Shown piece by piece: positions 37,250-46,826 of a stretch of 64,000 bases of DNA (position 1 is the first letter of the stretch; each line of letters opens with the position of its first letter). Source of the stretch: Bacteriovoracaceae bacterium (lineage in GTDB: Bacteria > Bdellovibrionota > Bacteriovoracia > Bacteriovoracales > Bacteriovoracaceae); the NCBI GenBank assembly GCA_947441615.1, contig CANEUH010000015.1:27037-91036 (forward strand), given 5' to 3'. The notes below the pieces were generated by a model. The model did no database searches. It saw nothing but the letters and a program-made list of their open reading frames with translations, and was not told where the DNA came from. Both the position numbers and the translations under genes were made by a program.

Positions 37250-37420
37250 AAAAACTCCTAAGGTTTGGGTTGTCGCCAAATTAGTTTTTCTTTTGAGTGA
37301 TGTAAAGTTAGCCTGTTTCAAGAATGAGTCAGCTTTTTGTTAAGAGGCCAGGTCTTTATGAAAAAAAAATATGTTTTTAAGATACTATGGGCGAAAAGTG
37401 ACGATCTATTCTCTTATCAT

Positions 37421-38218
37421 TTAGCTTAATTGAGTCGCTTGGATATGCTCTGTAGCATTCGAGATAGGTTGATAAGTTCCAGAGATCACTTTATGTGCTT
37501 TTTCAGCAAGCTCTAAGACAGGATAAATCTCAGGTTTAAAGGGTTCATGTATATCTAATTTAATTTTAATCTTCGATTGGCAAAGTAGATTCATAAAATG
37601 AGGATAGAAAGTCATGTCACCATACCAAAATAAAAAATCCTTGTTTCTCGTTGTGACCGCTTGCTTGGATATCTCCAAGTAATTAATAGTCATTGGTAAG
37701 ATAAGCTTCCCTGATGAAATGGAGGCTTCAAATAATGGTTTTCGAAATCGGAGAACATTTGAACCATCCGTTGATGTCGCTTCAGGAAAAAATGTGACAC
37801 TTATATTCCTCCCGAGTGCTTCAACAAGTTCCTTGATCTCTAAGTTTATTTTACTTTTATCTTTGCGATTCACATAAAGACACCCCGAAAGCATGGTTAA
37901 GTGTCCCAAGACTGACGTCGCCTTAATTTCAAGTGAAGTCACAAATGAACATGGAATAACAGAAGAGATAACAAGAACATCTAAATAGGAGAGGTGATTG
38001 GCAACAACGAGGTAGGATTCATCCTTTTTTATATCTCGATTAGTGATCACTTCAATATCTAGAATTTTTAGCCAAGCCATGGATGTCCACATGACGATTC
38101 TATTTAAAATCTTTCTTGTGAAATTATTGAAAATGAAAAGACATGGATAAAGTGGTATGGTGATGAGAAAAAAAAGACTCATGACCAGAGAAAGTTTTAG
38201 AAGTTTTAAGTATTTCAT
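37421..38218 (-). CDS. Lysophospholipid/lyso-ornithine-lipid acyltransferase (PlsC/OlsA family)
   Basis: A 265-residue membrane-bound 1-acyl-glycerol-3-phosphate-type acyltransferase. An N-terminal membrane segment (8-30) precedes the catalytic NHLSYLD (NHxxxxD) motif and the FPEATSTDG block, a variant of the usual FPEGTRS. PlsC and OlsA share this fold; the adjacent OlsB-like gene favours OlsA, which acylates lyso-ornithine lipid. It lies 32 bases after the OlsB-like gene in the same orientation. Confidence 0.8.
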   Translation of the reverse strand: MKYLKLLKLSLVMSLFFLITIPLYPCLFIFNNFTRKILNRIVMWTSMAWLKILDIEVITNRDIKKDESYLVVANHLSYLDVLVISSVIPCSFVTSLEIKATSVLGHLTMLSGCLYVNRKDKSKINLEIKELVEALGRNISVTFFPEATSTDGSNVLRFRKPLFEASISSGKLILPMTINYLEISKQAVTTRNKDFLFWYGDMTFYPHFMNLLCQSKIKIKLDIHEPFKPEIYPVLELAEKAHKVISGTYQPISNATEHIQATQLS

Positions 38219-38250
38219 AAGTGTCTTAAAAAAATATGCTTAGTCACATT

Positions 38251-39114
38251 TTACGCTGCAAATTTCTTCTTGAAGGCATTTGGAATTGTATCTAAGTCGA
38301 TAAGTGTAAAGAAATCGATACAATCCATTTCTGAATCATAGGCGAATTCTCGACTTAACTTTGCTCCTGCTAGAACATACATATGCATTAAAGAATTTAG
38401 TGCTTTTTGAGAGCTTCGTTCTGTAATAATAGTATTTTTCAAATAACTTAATTCTTTTGGAAGAGTGTATTTAGAATGAACATTAATGGCCAAATGATTT
38501 ATGAAACCATCGTTTTCCTCAAGCCAAGAAAGCATGTTAGGTATTTGTTCGAAATCGTTTCTTGATACACTTGAGCATCCAAACATAAATCTTGATCCAG
38601 ACTTTTGTGCATATTCAAGTATGCCGGCCCATAGCAGAGAAATCACGGTTCCTTTTCTATGGTCCTTATGGACACAGGCCCTTCCAAGTTCGAGTTTATT
38701 GCCAAGAGAATTTAAGAAATCATCAATTTGAAATTCGCCTTCAGTATAAAATCGCTTCAATTTTTTATGAGAATTATCAGAACGAAGACGGTAGCAAGCG
38801 ATAACTTTTTCAGATTCTTTTTCTTTGACGATAAGATGATCACAACCGAAATCGTAAAAATCGATGTCATATGGTAGAGGAGAAGAATACTTATGGTTTG
38901 AAAATTCTTGATAAAAGACTTCAAATCTCAATGAGAGAGCTTGTGAAATTTCATCATAGCTATTTGCTGTTTTTACAATATATCGTCCTTTATCTATTTC
39001 AATCTGAATTGAAGGAGTAATCATCTTGGTGTTCATCAATTTAAGGCGAATGAGATGTGGTATCTTTTGTAAAATGAATTGAGTGTTTGGTAAAACCGAA
39101 TTTGTAAAATCCAT
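38251..39114 (-). CDS. OlsB-like N-acyltransferase (GNAT fold)
   Basis: A 287-residue acyltransferase of the Acetyltransf_5/OlsB type, which transfers a 3-hydroxyacyl chain from acyl-ACP to the alpha-amino group of ornithine. Family segments are LRFEVFYQEF, DFYDFGCDHLIV, VIACYRLR, and ELGRACVHKDHRKGTVISLLWAGI. With the PlsC-like neighbour it would make phosphorus-free ornithine (or related amino-acid) lipid. The head-group amino acid is not provable. It lies in module 2 of the tRNA-Leu region, near a PhoD-like phosphatase. Confidence 0.72.
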   Translation of the reverse strand: MDFTNSVLPNTQFILQKIPHLIRLKLMNTKMITPSIQIEIDKGRYIVKTANSYDEISQALSLRFEVFYQEFSNHKYSSPLPYDIDFYDFGCDHLIVKEKESEKVIACYRLRSDNSHKKLKRFYTEGEFQIDDFLNSLGNKLELGRACVHKDHRKGTVISLLWAGILEYAQKSGSRFMFGCSSVSRNDFEQIPNMLSWLEENDGFINHLAINVHSKYTLPKELSYLKNTIITERSSQKALNSLMHMYVLAGAKLSREFAYDSEMDCIDFFTLIDLDTIPNAFKKKFAA

Positions 39115-39206
39115 TTTTTGTCCTTGAGTTGCGTTATCCTATTATTCTCTCAAGGAAACAAATTATTAGGCTTGTTAAGATATCGTTAGGAAATTGTCAG
39201 GGTTTC

Positions 39207-40163
39207 TTAAAGCCAGCTCTCATGATTTCTTGTCGCTCGCATTAAAAAGTCGAGCAAGTTTAGGTGTCGTCTCATGATGCGCGAATGACGATGTTTTTTT
39301 AGGGGATGAAAAAGACCTAGCTTTGAAAAAAATTGCAGAGGATTTTTTTTAATCCAACTCCAAGATCCAAGCTCAAGGGTTAAAGGTAAAAAAATGGAAT
39401 TATTTTTTACATTACTTTTTGCATGTAATTCAAATAAATAGTCCCACAGGTCTCCGTGAGTCATATAGTTTTTAGACTGGGGCTCTATCTTATAGATATG
39501 GTGGGGATATGACCTGTCCAATAAATCTTTAAGTCTCAAGACTTCATCTAATAAAGGGAAACGCTCTTGAGATTTTGCAAAAGGGTACCAAATTTGATCT
39601 TTGAGACCAAAACCTGAGTGGACGTCTAGAACGATACTCACTTTGGAAGAGAAGACTTCATCCTGTAAAAACGTAATGAGAACCTTTGTTTCTTTTTCTA
39701 ATACTCCATCTGATCCTCTGTACCATGGTAAATGAGGAGAGATTCGATGGCCTGAAAGAAGTGGAAGTATTTTACCACTTGCCTCCACAGGTGCGTTTCT
39801 CATGAGATCAACATTATTGGGGTTACAGCGAGACAAAGAAACCATCCCACCAGGATTTAAAATGGGAATACAAACAATTCTATAATTTGAAAAGTTTTCG
39901 TAGAGAACCTTGTCCCAGTTTAATTGATTTAATAAAGATTGAAGAAAAGAAATGATAATTTGAGAACCAATTCTTTCAAGACCATGAACACCTCCAATTA
40001 ATCCTAAAGTCGGGAGTGTCTTATCTTTTGATCCAATTGTGATGCCATGAATTGGATAAGCCTTTCCTTTGATGCTAATTTCTTCAAGAGTTTCAAAATG
40101 AACTAACGGATGATTTAAATTTTTTATTTGTAGTAGGTCTTCAATTTCGTTGAATTTAAACAT
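39207..40163 (-). CDS. M14-family zinc carboxypeptidase-like protein
   Basis: A 318-residue cytoplasmic M14-type metallopeptidase. Zinc ligands are in GGVHGLERIGS (HxxE) and in the later LDVHSGFG; substrate-binding CIPILNPGGMV and a glutamate in LTLELGSWSW near the end match the fold. No signal peptide is visible. It may trim peptides, peptidoglycan fragments or an N-acyl amino acid. It lies between the PhoD-like gene and olsB. Confidence 0.78.
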   Translation of the reverse strand: MFKFNEIEDLLQIKNLNHPLVHFETLEEISIKGKAYPIHGITIGSKDKTLPTLGLIGGVHGLERIGSQIIISFLQSLLNQLNWDKVLYENFSNYRIVCIPILNPGGMVSLSRCNPNNVDLMRNAPVEASGKILPLLSGHRISPHLPWYRGSDGVLEKETKVLITFLQDEVFSSKVSIVLDVHSGFGLKDQIWYPFAKSQERFPLLDEVLRLKDLLDRSYPHHIYKIEPQSKNYMTHGDLWDYLFELHAKSNVKNNSIFLPLTLELGSWSWIKKNPLQFFSKLGLFHPLKKHRHSRIMRRHLNLLDFLMRATRNHESWL

Positions 40164-40221
40164 AATGGAATTATTATAACACCAATAAATCCATTGTTAT
40201 CAAGAAAATCCACCTATGTTT

Positions 40222-41172
40222 TTAACGATAAACCCTCTCTATTACTGAGGATCCTGTTTGCGAGATGACCTTCAGTGATATTTTGGGTTTATCTACGATC
40301 CATTCAATGTCGATTAATCCAAAGTTGAGCCCGAAATAGCTATTTTTATATTTTGTTCTTAAATAGGCCCGGGTTGATCGAGGTGAAGTATGAGTCATAC
40401 CGCTAGACATGAATTCTATCAGACCATCTTTTTCAATGATACTTGAAAAGTGTTTATCCCCAGAGATGAGTAGAGGGAAACGAACATTAAGATTTTTAAT
40501 TAAACTCTTCAAGCGCTTAAGTTCGACAGGGTAGTCTGCCCACTCATCAGTTATTGGAAGTTTAGGTGAAATCATACTGAGGCCTGAAGCAATGATATGC
40601 ATGGAGGCCTTCGAATTTTTTAGTTCGTCGTGAAGCCAATCCCATTGCTCTTTACCTAGCATTGGATAATGTGGATCAAGATCCTTATGAAATCGATTGT
40701 CCAAAAGGATGATTTTGATCGTCTGGTTGCCAGATGGAAAGATATAGCTGGTATATATGCCATTTCTATTCCAGCGCTGAGATCCTAGAGGTTCGTTTAT
40801 AAAAGTGAGAAATCTTTTTTTGGACTCTTCTTTAAAAGGAAAATCTCCCCTCGCGTTATCATATGCGAAATCATGGTCATCCCAGAGTCCAATGATTGGA
40901 GTGAGTTCTTTAAAATGACGATATTCAGGATGAGAATCCTGTACTTGATAAGCTTTGGCAATTTTGTCAGGATCTGTTGTTTCTGCATAGACATTGTCTC
41001 CTCCCCAGATGAAAAGATCTGGCTTTTTTTCTAAGATAGTAGGCCAGAGTGGTTGTTTATGATTTTGATTGTTACAAGAACCAAAAGCAATACGTGTGAC
41101 GTCCTGTGCAAAAGATTGGCCAATAAAAACGATGAGAATTAATATCCATATTTGGATAATCTTTTTCGACAT
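40222..41172 (-). CDS. PhoD-like alkaline phosphatase/phosphodiesterase, exported
   Basis: A 316-residue metallophosphoesterase of the PhoD family. A signal peptide (1-22, cut after SFA) precedes RIAFGSCNNQ, FIWGGDNVYAE, GLWDDHDFAYDNARGD and LISGDKHFSSI, which supply the metal and catalytic residues. It should release phosphate from phosphate esters outside the cytoplasm. The upstream intergenic region (41173-41374) carries palindromes and a Pho-box-like site. Confidence 0.88.
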   Translation of the reverse strand: MSKKIIQIWILILIVFIGQSFAQDVTRIAFGSCNNQNHKQPLWPTILEKKPDLFIWGGDNVYAETTDPDKIAKAYQVQDSHPEYRHFKELTPIIGLWDDHDFAYDNARGDFPFKEESKKRFLTFINEPLGSQRWNRNGIYTSYIFPSGNQTIKIILLDNRFHKDLDPHYPMLGKEQWDWLHDELKNSKASMHIIASGLSMISPKLPITDEWADYPVELKRLKSLIKNLNVRFPLLISGDKHFSSIIEKDGLIEFMSSGMTHTSPRSTRAYLRTKYKNSYFGLNFGLIDIEWIVDKPKISLKVISQTGSSVIERVYR

Positions 41173-41244
41173 ACAACATCCTTGTATGTTCTAAATGATA
41201 GGAAAAAAAATTTGAGATTGATTGTTAGGTGAGGGTTAGAGTTT

Positions 41245-41285
41245 TGTTAAGACATTTAGACTAAATCTTAACATCTTCTTGACAG
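41245..41285 (-). promoter_or_regulatory. Palindrome and Pho-box-like sequence upstream of the PhoD-like gene
   Basis: An eight-base inverted repeat TGTTAAGA/TCTTAACA (41245-41252, 41266-41273) encloses ATTTAG/CTAAAT. On the minus strand CTGTCA (41285-41280) is followed 11 bases later by ATGTTA, resembling the paired CTGTCA halves of a Pho box. The second half matches at only four of six positions, so the reading is tentative. Confidence 0.3.
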
Positions 41286-41319
41286 ACAAAAGTAAAATCA
41301 ACTTTTACATTTTTTGTGC

Positions 41320-41370
41320 TGGGTAGGGACGAATCCTCCCAAAAGTTATCGTCTCTGCCTCAGCACTATG
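41320..41370 (-). other. Stable stem-loop after galK
   Basis: GTGCTG pairs with CAGCAC, and AGGGACGA with TCGTCTCT (one G-U pair), giving a long imperfect stem between galK and the PhoD-like gene. No T run follows on either strand, so it is not a standard terminator. It may be an mRNA stabiliser or part of a leader. Confidence 0.4.
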
Positions 41371-41374
41371 GAAA

Positions 41375-42427
41375 TCAATAATTGATGATTGTCGCTTGTG
41401 TCTTAAATTTCGCCCAATATGTAGTCATTATTTTATCGGCAATGTTTTTTCCTTCGCCTTTTTCTGTAAGAGCGATGACAGAACCACCAAAGCCTCCTCC
41501 AGTCATCCTACCACCATAAATTTGTGGGTAGTTTTTAAATTCATCAACTAAGAAGTCAATTTCTGGAATTGATACTTCATAATCTATCGATAGTGAAGAA
41601 TGAGACTGATAGAGAAGAGTCCCGAGTTCTTTAAGATCTTTCTTTCTAATCGCTTCAATTGCATGATGGACTCGTTGATTTTCACTATAAACATGGTCCA
41701 CTCTCTTTTTTAGAATAAGAGGAAGTGAATCAAAATTAAGAGGCTTGTGGTGTAAAAGTCTTAATGATGGGATATTTAATAGGCGGCAAGCCTCTTCACA
41801 TTCTCTTCGACGTTGATTATACCCATTCTCAGCTGAGAGTTGATGTTTAATTCCGGAGTTAATGATAACCAAATCAAATTTCAAATCGGCAAGGTCAATC
41901 ATTTCAGAAGATAAATTCTGAGTATCTAAAAAAAGAGCAGTATTGGGTTGACAGTAGCTGACTGCCATCTGGTCCATAATTCCGACTCTTGCTCCTACGA
42001 ATTCATTTTCTACTCTCTGGCCTAGCTTTGCGATGTCATTTATTGAAAGATTAAGTTGGAACATCTCATTTATTCCTTTAAGTACACCAATCTCGAGTGC
42101 TGCACTTGAAGAGAGACCCGAACCTTCTGGGATCGTCGAGTGAATCTCTAAATCCATTCCTTGGAGTTTGTACTTCTCTTTCAGGAGAAGAAAAGTAACC
42201 CCCTCAATATAGTCAGACCACGTTTTCTTTGGTGCTTCCTGACCTAGTTGATATTGATGAGATCGATTAGCAGAGCTTCTAATCGTAATGAGATCATCAG
42301 AGCGCTTTTTAATTTTTATTTCAGTTGCTTGCGAAATAGAAGTTGGAAGAACCCATCCGCCATTATAGTCCGTGTGTTCGCCAATAAGGTTAACTCGACC
42401 GTGAGTTTTGATCGTGATTTCATTCAT
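41375..42427 (-). CDS. galK: Galactokinase
   Basis: Phosphorylates galactose to galactose-1-phosphate (Leloir pathway), 350 residues. Signatures: GRVNLIGEHTDYNGGWVLP near the N-terminus, the ATP-binding PEGSGLSSSAALE loop, and the GGRMTGGGFGGSVIAL C-terminal motif. ATG 42427 is chosen; an in-frame TTG at 42439 overlaps the galT stop (TTGA). It follows galT in the same operon. Confidence 0.95.
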   Translation of the reverse strand: MNEITIKTHGRVNLIGEHTDYNGGWVLPTSISQATEIKIKKRSDDLITIRSSANRSHQYQLGQEAPKKTWSDYIEGVTFLLLKEKYKLQGMDLEIHSTIPEGSGLSSSAALEIGVLKGINEMFQLNLSINDIAKLGQRVENEFVGARVGIMDQMAVSYCQPNTALFLDTQNLSSEMIDLADLKFDLVIINSGIKHQLSAENGYNQRRRECEEACRLLNIPSLRLLHHKPLNFDSLPLILKKRVDHVYSENQRVHHAIEAIRKKDLKELGTLLYQSHSSLSIDYEVSIPEIDFLVDEFKNYPQIYGGRMTGGGFGGSVIALTEKGEGKNIADKIMTTYWAKFKTQATIINY

Positions 42428-42435
42428 GTGATTTC

Positions 42436-43506
42436 TCAAATTATTATTTTGATATTTTTTAATTCCATGGCTTTTTCTTCAGGTAAGCTATCATTCACAA
42501 AAGTTCCAGCACCCAACTCCGTTCCAGCAAGATATTTTAGTCTATCCTTATTTCGATAGGGTGGAGTTATCTGTATAAAAAAGTTCCAGTAATTAACTGC
42601 ACCTGAATTTACAGGGGCCTGATAAAAATTCATTAAATAAGGGAATGGTCTTTGCCAAAGTTGATCAAACTTTAGAAGAGTTTCTTTTAAAGTTTTTGCC
42701 ACATCTCTCATCTCCTCTTGGTTGAGATCAGAGAGAAATTGAACAGGTCTTTTGGGGGCAATCCATGTTTCGTAAGGATACCTCGCAAATGAGGGGATAA
42801 AGGCAAGGGAATGTTCATTTTTTGAGATGACTCTTTGATCTTCATCAAGTTCATTTTTAATAACCTGCTCAAGAAGGGTCATTTTATTTTCAACATAAAA
42901 AGATTCAAAAGATTGATTAAATATATCGATCACGGGAGGAGTGAAGGGATAGGCATAAATTTGTCCATGCGGATGATGTAATGTTACACCCATCTCCAGG
43001 CCTCTATTTTCAAATGGCATGACGTATTTTATATTGAGATTTTTTTGAATCTCTTTCGTTCTCTCTGCCAGAACCTCCAAAATGAGATCTATATGTGATA
43101 GGCTTAAGTTACCCAATGAACTGTCAGGATCTTGGGTAAAAACGATCACTTCACAACTACCATCCGAAGGAATTGTGTGATTGCTTTTTGCTGATGGATT
43201 TTGGGTCATGGAGGGAAAAAGATTGTCAAAGACTGCAACGTCATAATTCCCGATTGGTAGCTCGGTTGGGAAATTCTCATCATTTGAAGGATTGAGTGGA
43301 GAATAGTTTTTAGGTGGTAGAAAAGTTCTGTTTTGTCGATGACTTGCGTAAATGACCCATTCTTGTCGCAAGGGATGCCAGCGTCTATGGGGATTAATTT
43401 CTGTAGGGCCAGCAGGATTTAGTATTTTAAAATCACCGCTGATTTTAGTTTGTGAATATAAGTGTAAATTTCTACCGTCAGGTTTAATAAATGATTTTTT
43501 TTCCAT
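42436..43506 (-). CDS. galT: Galactose-1-phosphate uridylyltransferase
   Basis: A 356-residue HIT-superfamily enzyme exchanging UMP between UDP-glucose and galactose-1-phosphate. The N-terminal RRWHPLRQEWVIYA block, VIVFTQDPDSS and the active-site HHPHGQIYAYPF (nucleophile His in HPH) are present, as is a late NFYQAPVNSG segment. It is the first gene of the galTK operon and diverges from galM with under 40 bases between starts. No galE is in the window. Confidence 0.95.
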   Translation of the reverse strand: MEKKSFIKPDGRNLHLYSQTKISGDFKILNPAGPTEINPHRRWHPLRQEWVIYASHRQNRTFLPPKNYSPLNPSNDENFPTELPIGNYDVAVFDNLFPSMTQNPSAKSNHTIPSDGSCEVIVFTQDPDSSLGNLSLSHIDLILEVLAERTKEIQKNLNIKYVMPFENRGLEMGVTLHHPHGQIYAYPFTPPVIDIFNQSFESFYVENKMTLLEQVIKNELDEDQRVISKNEHSLAFIPSFARYPYETWIAPKRPVQFLSDLNQEEMRDVAKTLKETLLKFDQLWQRPFPYLMNFYQAPVNSGAVNYWNFFIQITPPYRNKDRLKYLAGTELGAGTFVNDSLPEEKAMELKNIKIII

Positions 43507-43542
43507 AATTAACTATATTTGAATTCAGGAGATTTGTTAATA

Positions 43543-44475
43543 ATGTCCAAAATAGAGCATTTTTGTATCGGTAATAAGAATCACATTTTTCTTGAGGGTA
43601 TTAACCTAGGGGCCGCGATTACGAAACTCTGGGTTCTTGATAAATTTGGAAAACCCAGGAATGTTGTTGTCGGTTTTGACATCCTAGGTCATTACAAGAA
43701 TAATCCGAATTACCTTGGGGTGGTGGTTGGACGATTTGCTAACAGACTAAGAAATGCGCGTTTCGATTGGGATGGAGTTGAAATCAAACTGCAGGCAAAT
43801 CAGTTGGATAAACATTCATTGCATGGTGGACATGATGGTTTTCACTGCAAAATGTGGAATCTAAAGTATTTGACTCAAGAATCTGTGACTCTTCAATACT
43901 TCTCCAAACATGGTGAGGCAGGCTTTCCTGGAAATATTGATGTCGAAATTACCTATAAAATTATCGAAAATAATATTGAGATCATTTTTAAGGCAACATC
44001 AGATCGTCGTACTCCTTTAAACTTAACTCAGCACTCTTACTTCAATCTTAATGGAGAGGGGACAATTGAAACTCATGAATTGAGAGTCCCATCAGATGAA
44101 TTCATAGAAACAGACCATGAATTAGTTCCAACTGGAAGGATTATTCCCCTTCCAAGCAATATCGACTTCAACTCTTCTAAAAGTTTAAAAAATATTTGTG
44201 CACATGGTGGTCTCGATCACTATTTTCTTTTAAATATTCAAAACGAAAAGGTTGATCTCTTTTCAGTCGAAAGTGGAATAAGGATGAAGCTTCAGACAAA
44301 CTATCCTGGTCTTCAAATTTACTCAGGACAAGGTCTTGCAATCCCTTTTAATGGAATTTGTCTTGAGGCGCATGATTTCCCAGATTCTTTACATCATCCG
44401 CATTTTTCTCAAAGCGTAGTTGAGCCTCTTCAAAACTTTGAGAGAAGGATCATTTTAGAATTTTCTCAGATTTGA
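43543..44475 (+). CDS. galM: Aldose 1-epimerase (mutarotase)
   Basis: A 310-residue GalM that interconverts alpha and beta galactose. Family segments are VVVGRFANRL, HSLHGGHDGFH, LNLTQHSYFNL with catalytic His, and a late EAHDFPDSLHHPHF. ATG 43543 has AGGAG 11 bases upstream; an in-frame TTG at 43519 is less likely. It overlaps the convergent GH18-like gene by ten bases. Confidence 0.93.
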   Translation: MSKIEHFCIGNKNHIFLEGINLGAAITKLWVLDKFGKPRNVVVGFDILGHYKNNPNYLGVVVGRFANRLRNARFDWDGVEIKLQANQLDKHSLHGGHDGFHCKMWNLKYLTQESVTLQYFSKHGEAGFPGNIDVEITYKIIENNIEIIFKATSDRRTPLNLTQHSYFNLNGEGTIETHELRVPSDEFIETDHELVPTGRIIPLPSNIDFNSSKSLKNICAHGGLDHYFLLNIQNEKVDLFSVESGIRMKLQTNYPGLQIYSGQGLAIPFNGICLEAHDFPDSLHHPHFSQSVVEPLQNFERRIILEFSQI

Positions 44476-45464
44476 GAAAAAAGAAGCAATAGAAAGTTGT
44501 TAACAATAAAAAACTTTAAAGACCATGTCGGTTCAATAGGCCCCACTTCTTTTATCCAATCCTCTGACGGTATTCCATCAAGGCAATAAATTTGTATACT
44601 GCTAATTCCTGCTGCTTTGGCCGCTGAAATATCTTCCCATAATCGACTTGGATGGGAGTAACCTTCGAGTTTATGGGGAAATTCAATATTTCCAACAACT
44701 CCAAGGTCAATACCGGCGCGTTTTCCATAAACTTTTCTTGCTTGAAGACTGTATTCGTAAACCAGCCTTGAATTCATTTTCCCAACCAGTCTTTCAAATT
44801 CACTTCTGTAGGCCATAAAAGAGATGTAATCAAAAGCGAAATTATCTAATGGGATACCAAATACTTTTTGCAACCTCAAAGAGTTCTTTTCATCTAGTAA
44901 AAAAGGAGTTGTTACAATATGTGTAGTGATATTTTGTTCCTTTAATTTTGAATGAAGTGTTACTAATTCTTTTTTTGCTTCTATAAATAAAGACTCATCG
45001 ATACTGGAACTGGCAAAGCGATGTAATTCAACTAATTTGAATTTTTGAATTAAAGTTAGATATTTTTCCAGCTTTTCTGGTGGGGGTTCAAGATCAATTG
45101 AAATACCACTTGGTTTTAGTTTGTGCTTTTTAAGCTTATTTAATAAATCTAGCACATAGTTTGAATAAGTTTTAATATTCCACTGATTTGGCCAATAACC
45201 CTCTTCTTTTGATAATAAAGGCCAAAGCCAATAATTGACTCCTTCTAACTCAGCTTTTTTTAAAAAGACAATGAGCTTTTGAAAATTTTCCTCATTAAGT
45301 TCATCTTTCTTTATAGCTAAATGCAGTCGGGTATTCGTAGCTTTAAGAATCTCAATTTTTTTTGAGAGATCATTGTAAGAAGTCCATTCGGACCAAGCTC
45401 CGAAATTCGTTTTGGCGTTTGTTATATTAACGAAAAAGAATAAAATTAAAAATAGATGATACAT
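44466..45464 (-). CDS. Exported TIM-barrel (GH18-like) protein of unknown function
   Basis: A 332-residue protein with a signal peptide (1-17) and a TIM-barrel-like chain. The segment SGISIDLEPPPEKL resembles the DxxD/E catalytic strand of GH18-type glycosidases, and FDYISFMAYRSEFERLV and IDLGVVGN match later barrel strands. A C-terminal hydrophobic segment (about 315-332) may anchor it. Substrate unknown; family assignment is tentative. It converges on galM. Confidence 0.5.
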   Translation of the reverse strand: MYHLFLILFFFVNITNAKTNFGAWSEWTSYNDLSKKIEILKATNTRLHLAIKKDELNEENFQKLIVFLKKAELEGVNYWLWPLLSKEEGYWPNQWNIKTYSNYVLDLLNKLKKHKLKPSGISIDLEPPPEKLEKYLTLIQKFKLVELHRFASSSIDESLFIEAKKELVTLHSKLKEQNITTHIVTTPFLLDEKNSLRLQKVFGIPLDNFAFDYISFMAYRSEFERLVGKMNSRLVYEYSLQARKVYGKRAGIDLGVVGNIEFPHKLEGYSHPSRLWEDISAAKAAGISSIQIYCLDGIPSEDWIKEVGPIEPTWSLKFFIVNNFLLLLFSQI

Positions 45465-45503
45465 TTTCTATGATTATAATATTAGTGGAGTTAAAATTAT
45501 ACT

Positions 45504-46826
45504 ATGAAATTTCCCCAAAACTTCTTCTTCGGTGTCTCAAATGCGGCCAACCAGGTCGAGGATGAGATTTTTGATAATTGGATTCGATTTACTCAAAAAG
45601 CCCATGCGGTGGCTTCATTTCATGATCGTCCCTTCCCAAATGAACGTTTGAGGTTTTGGACTCAACCTGAAATTGAAATCAATTTAGCAAAAGATTTGGG
45701 TGTTCAGGTTTTTCGCTTGAGTCTTTCTTGGGAGCGTTTAGTTCCCAATTGTAATGTTTGGGATTCAGAAGCTGCTTCCAGATACAAACATATTTTGAAA
45801 ATGATTAAAGATTCAGGCATGAAAGTCATGCTGACTCTTTTTCATCACTCGATTCCTTCATGGATGGAGGATCAACAGGGTTGGGTGAATAAAGAAAGTG
45901 TGGAGTGGTTTGATTTTTATTCACAGAAAGCGAAAGCTGAATTTGGTGAGCTGGTGGATTACTGGATTACCTTAAATGAACCAGTGCCTTGGTCTTATCT
46001 CACCTATGCAGAAGGGTTATTCCCTCCTGGAATTAAGGGAAATATATTCAAGCACTACAAAGCTCTTAAACACATGAGTGTTGCCCATAATAAGTTTTTT
46101 AAATTTGTTAACGGCGATACTCCTGTGGGAATTGCCCATCACATGGGGTTTCACACCGGCCGCGGGGTATTCAATAAACTTTTCTCTATGCTCACTGATT
46201 ATTTGGCCCATTGGCAGTTTTTAAATTCAATTCAGCACCATATGGATTTTTTTGGTATTAATTATTATGGAGCTGAATGGATGACGCTTGCTGGTCCTGC
46301 TCAATACGAGGATTTAGATTTTTCTGATGCCGGTAGAGCCATTTATCCTGAAGGTCTTTATATTTTGCTTAGAAAAATTGCCAAAAAATTTCCCACACTT
46401 CCTATTATCATTTCTGAAAATGGAATCGGCGACGGCACTGATAATGTACGTCCTGCCTATCTCACTCAACATCTCTTAGCAGTCCAAAAAGCAATTAAAG
46501 AAGGAATCAAAGTGATTGGCTACGTTCACTGGACCCTTTCTGACAATTTTGAATGGACCGATGGTTATGGTCCTAAGTTTGGTTTAGTGCAAGTGAAGAG
46601 AGAAGAAAATCTTAAAAGAGTTCCGCGAGATTCGTATTATCTGTTTCAAAAAATCATTAAAGAGCACCAATTATCGCAGCAGCAGATTGAAGAAAGCTGG
46701 ACTAAATATCAATCAATGATGGGAACTCCAAGAGAGTATTGGAGATCAGAGGATGGGAAGCATGGTCTGTCCCATCCAAAGATGAGAATGACACCCAAAC
46801 AAGATTGGCGAATGCTCAAAGTTTGA
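45504..46826 (+). CDS. GH1-family beta-glucosidase/beta-galactosidase
   Basis: A 440-residue glycoside hydrolase family 1 enzyme without a signal peptide. The acid/base glutamate is Glu159 in ITLNEP and the nucleophile Glu305 in IISENGIGDG; YVHWTLSDNFEWTDGYGPKFGL is also typical. It would split beta-glucosides or beta-galactosides in the cytoplasm, and with galM/K/T could feed galactose into glycolysis (inference). Its stop at 46824-46826 abuts a decayed copy of the tRNA-Leu repeat. Confidence 0.92.
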   Translation: MKFPQNFFFGVSNAANQVEDEIFDNWIRFTQKAHAVASFHDRPFPNERLRFWTQPEIEINLAKDLGVQVFRLSLSWERLVPNCNVWDSEAASRYKHILKMIKDSGMKVMLTLFHHSIPSWMEDQQGWVNKESVEWFDFYSQKAKAEFGELVDYWITLNEPVPWSYLTYAEGLFPPGIKGNIFKHYKALKHMSVAHNKFFKFVNGDTPVGIAHHMGFHTGRGVFNKLFSMLTDYLAHWQFLNSIQHHMDFFGINYYGAEWMTLAGPAQYEDLDFSDAGRAIYPEGLYILLRKIAKKFPTLPIIISENGIGDGTDNVRPAYLTQHLLAVQKAIKEGIKVIGYVHWTLSDNFEWTDGYGPKFGLVQVKREENLKRVPRDSYYLFQKIIKEHQLSQQQIEESWTKYQSMMGTPREYWRSEDGKHGLSHPKMRMTPKQDWRMLKV

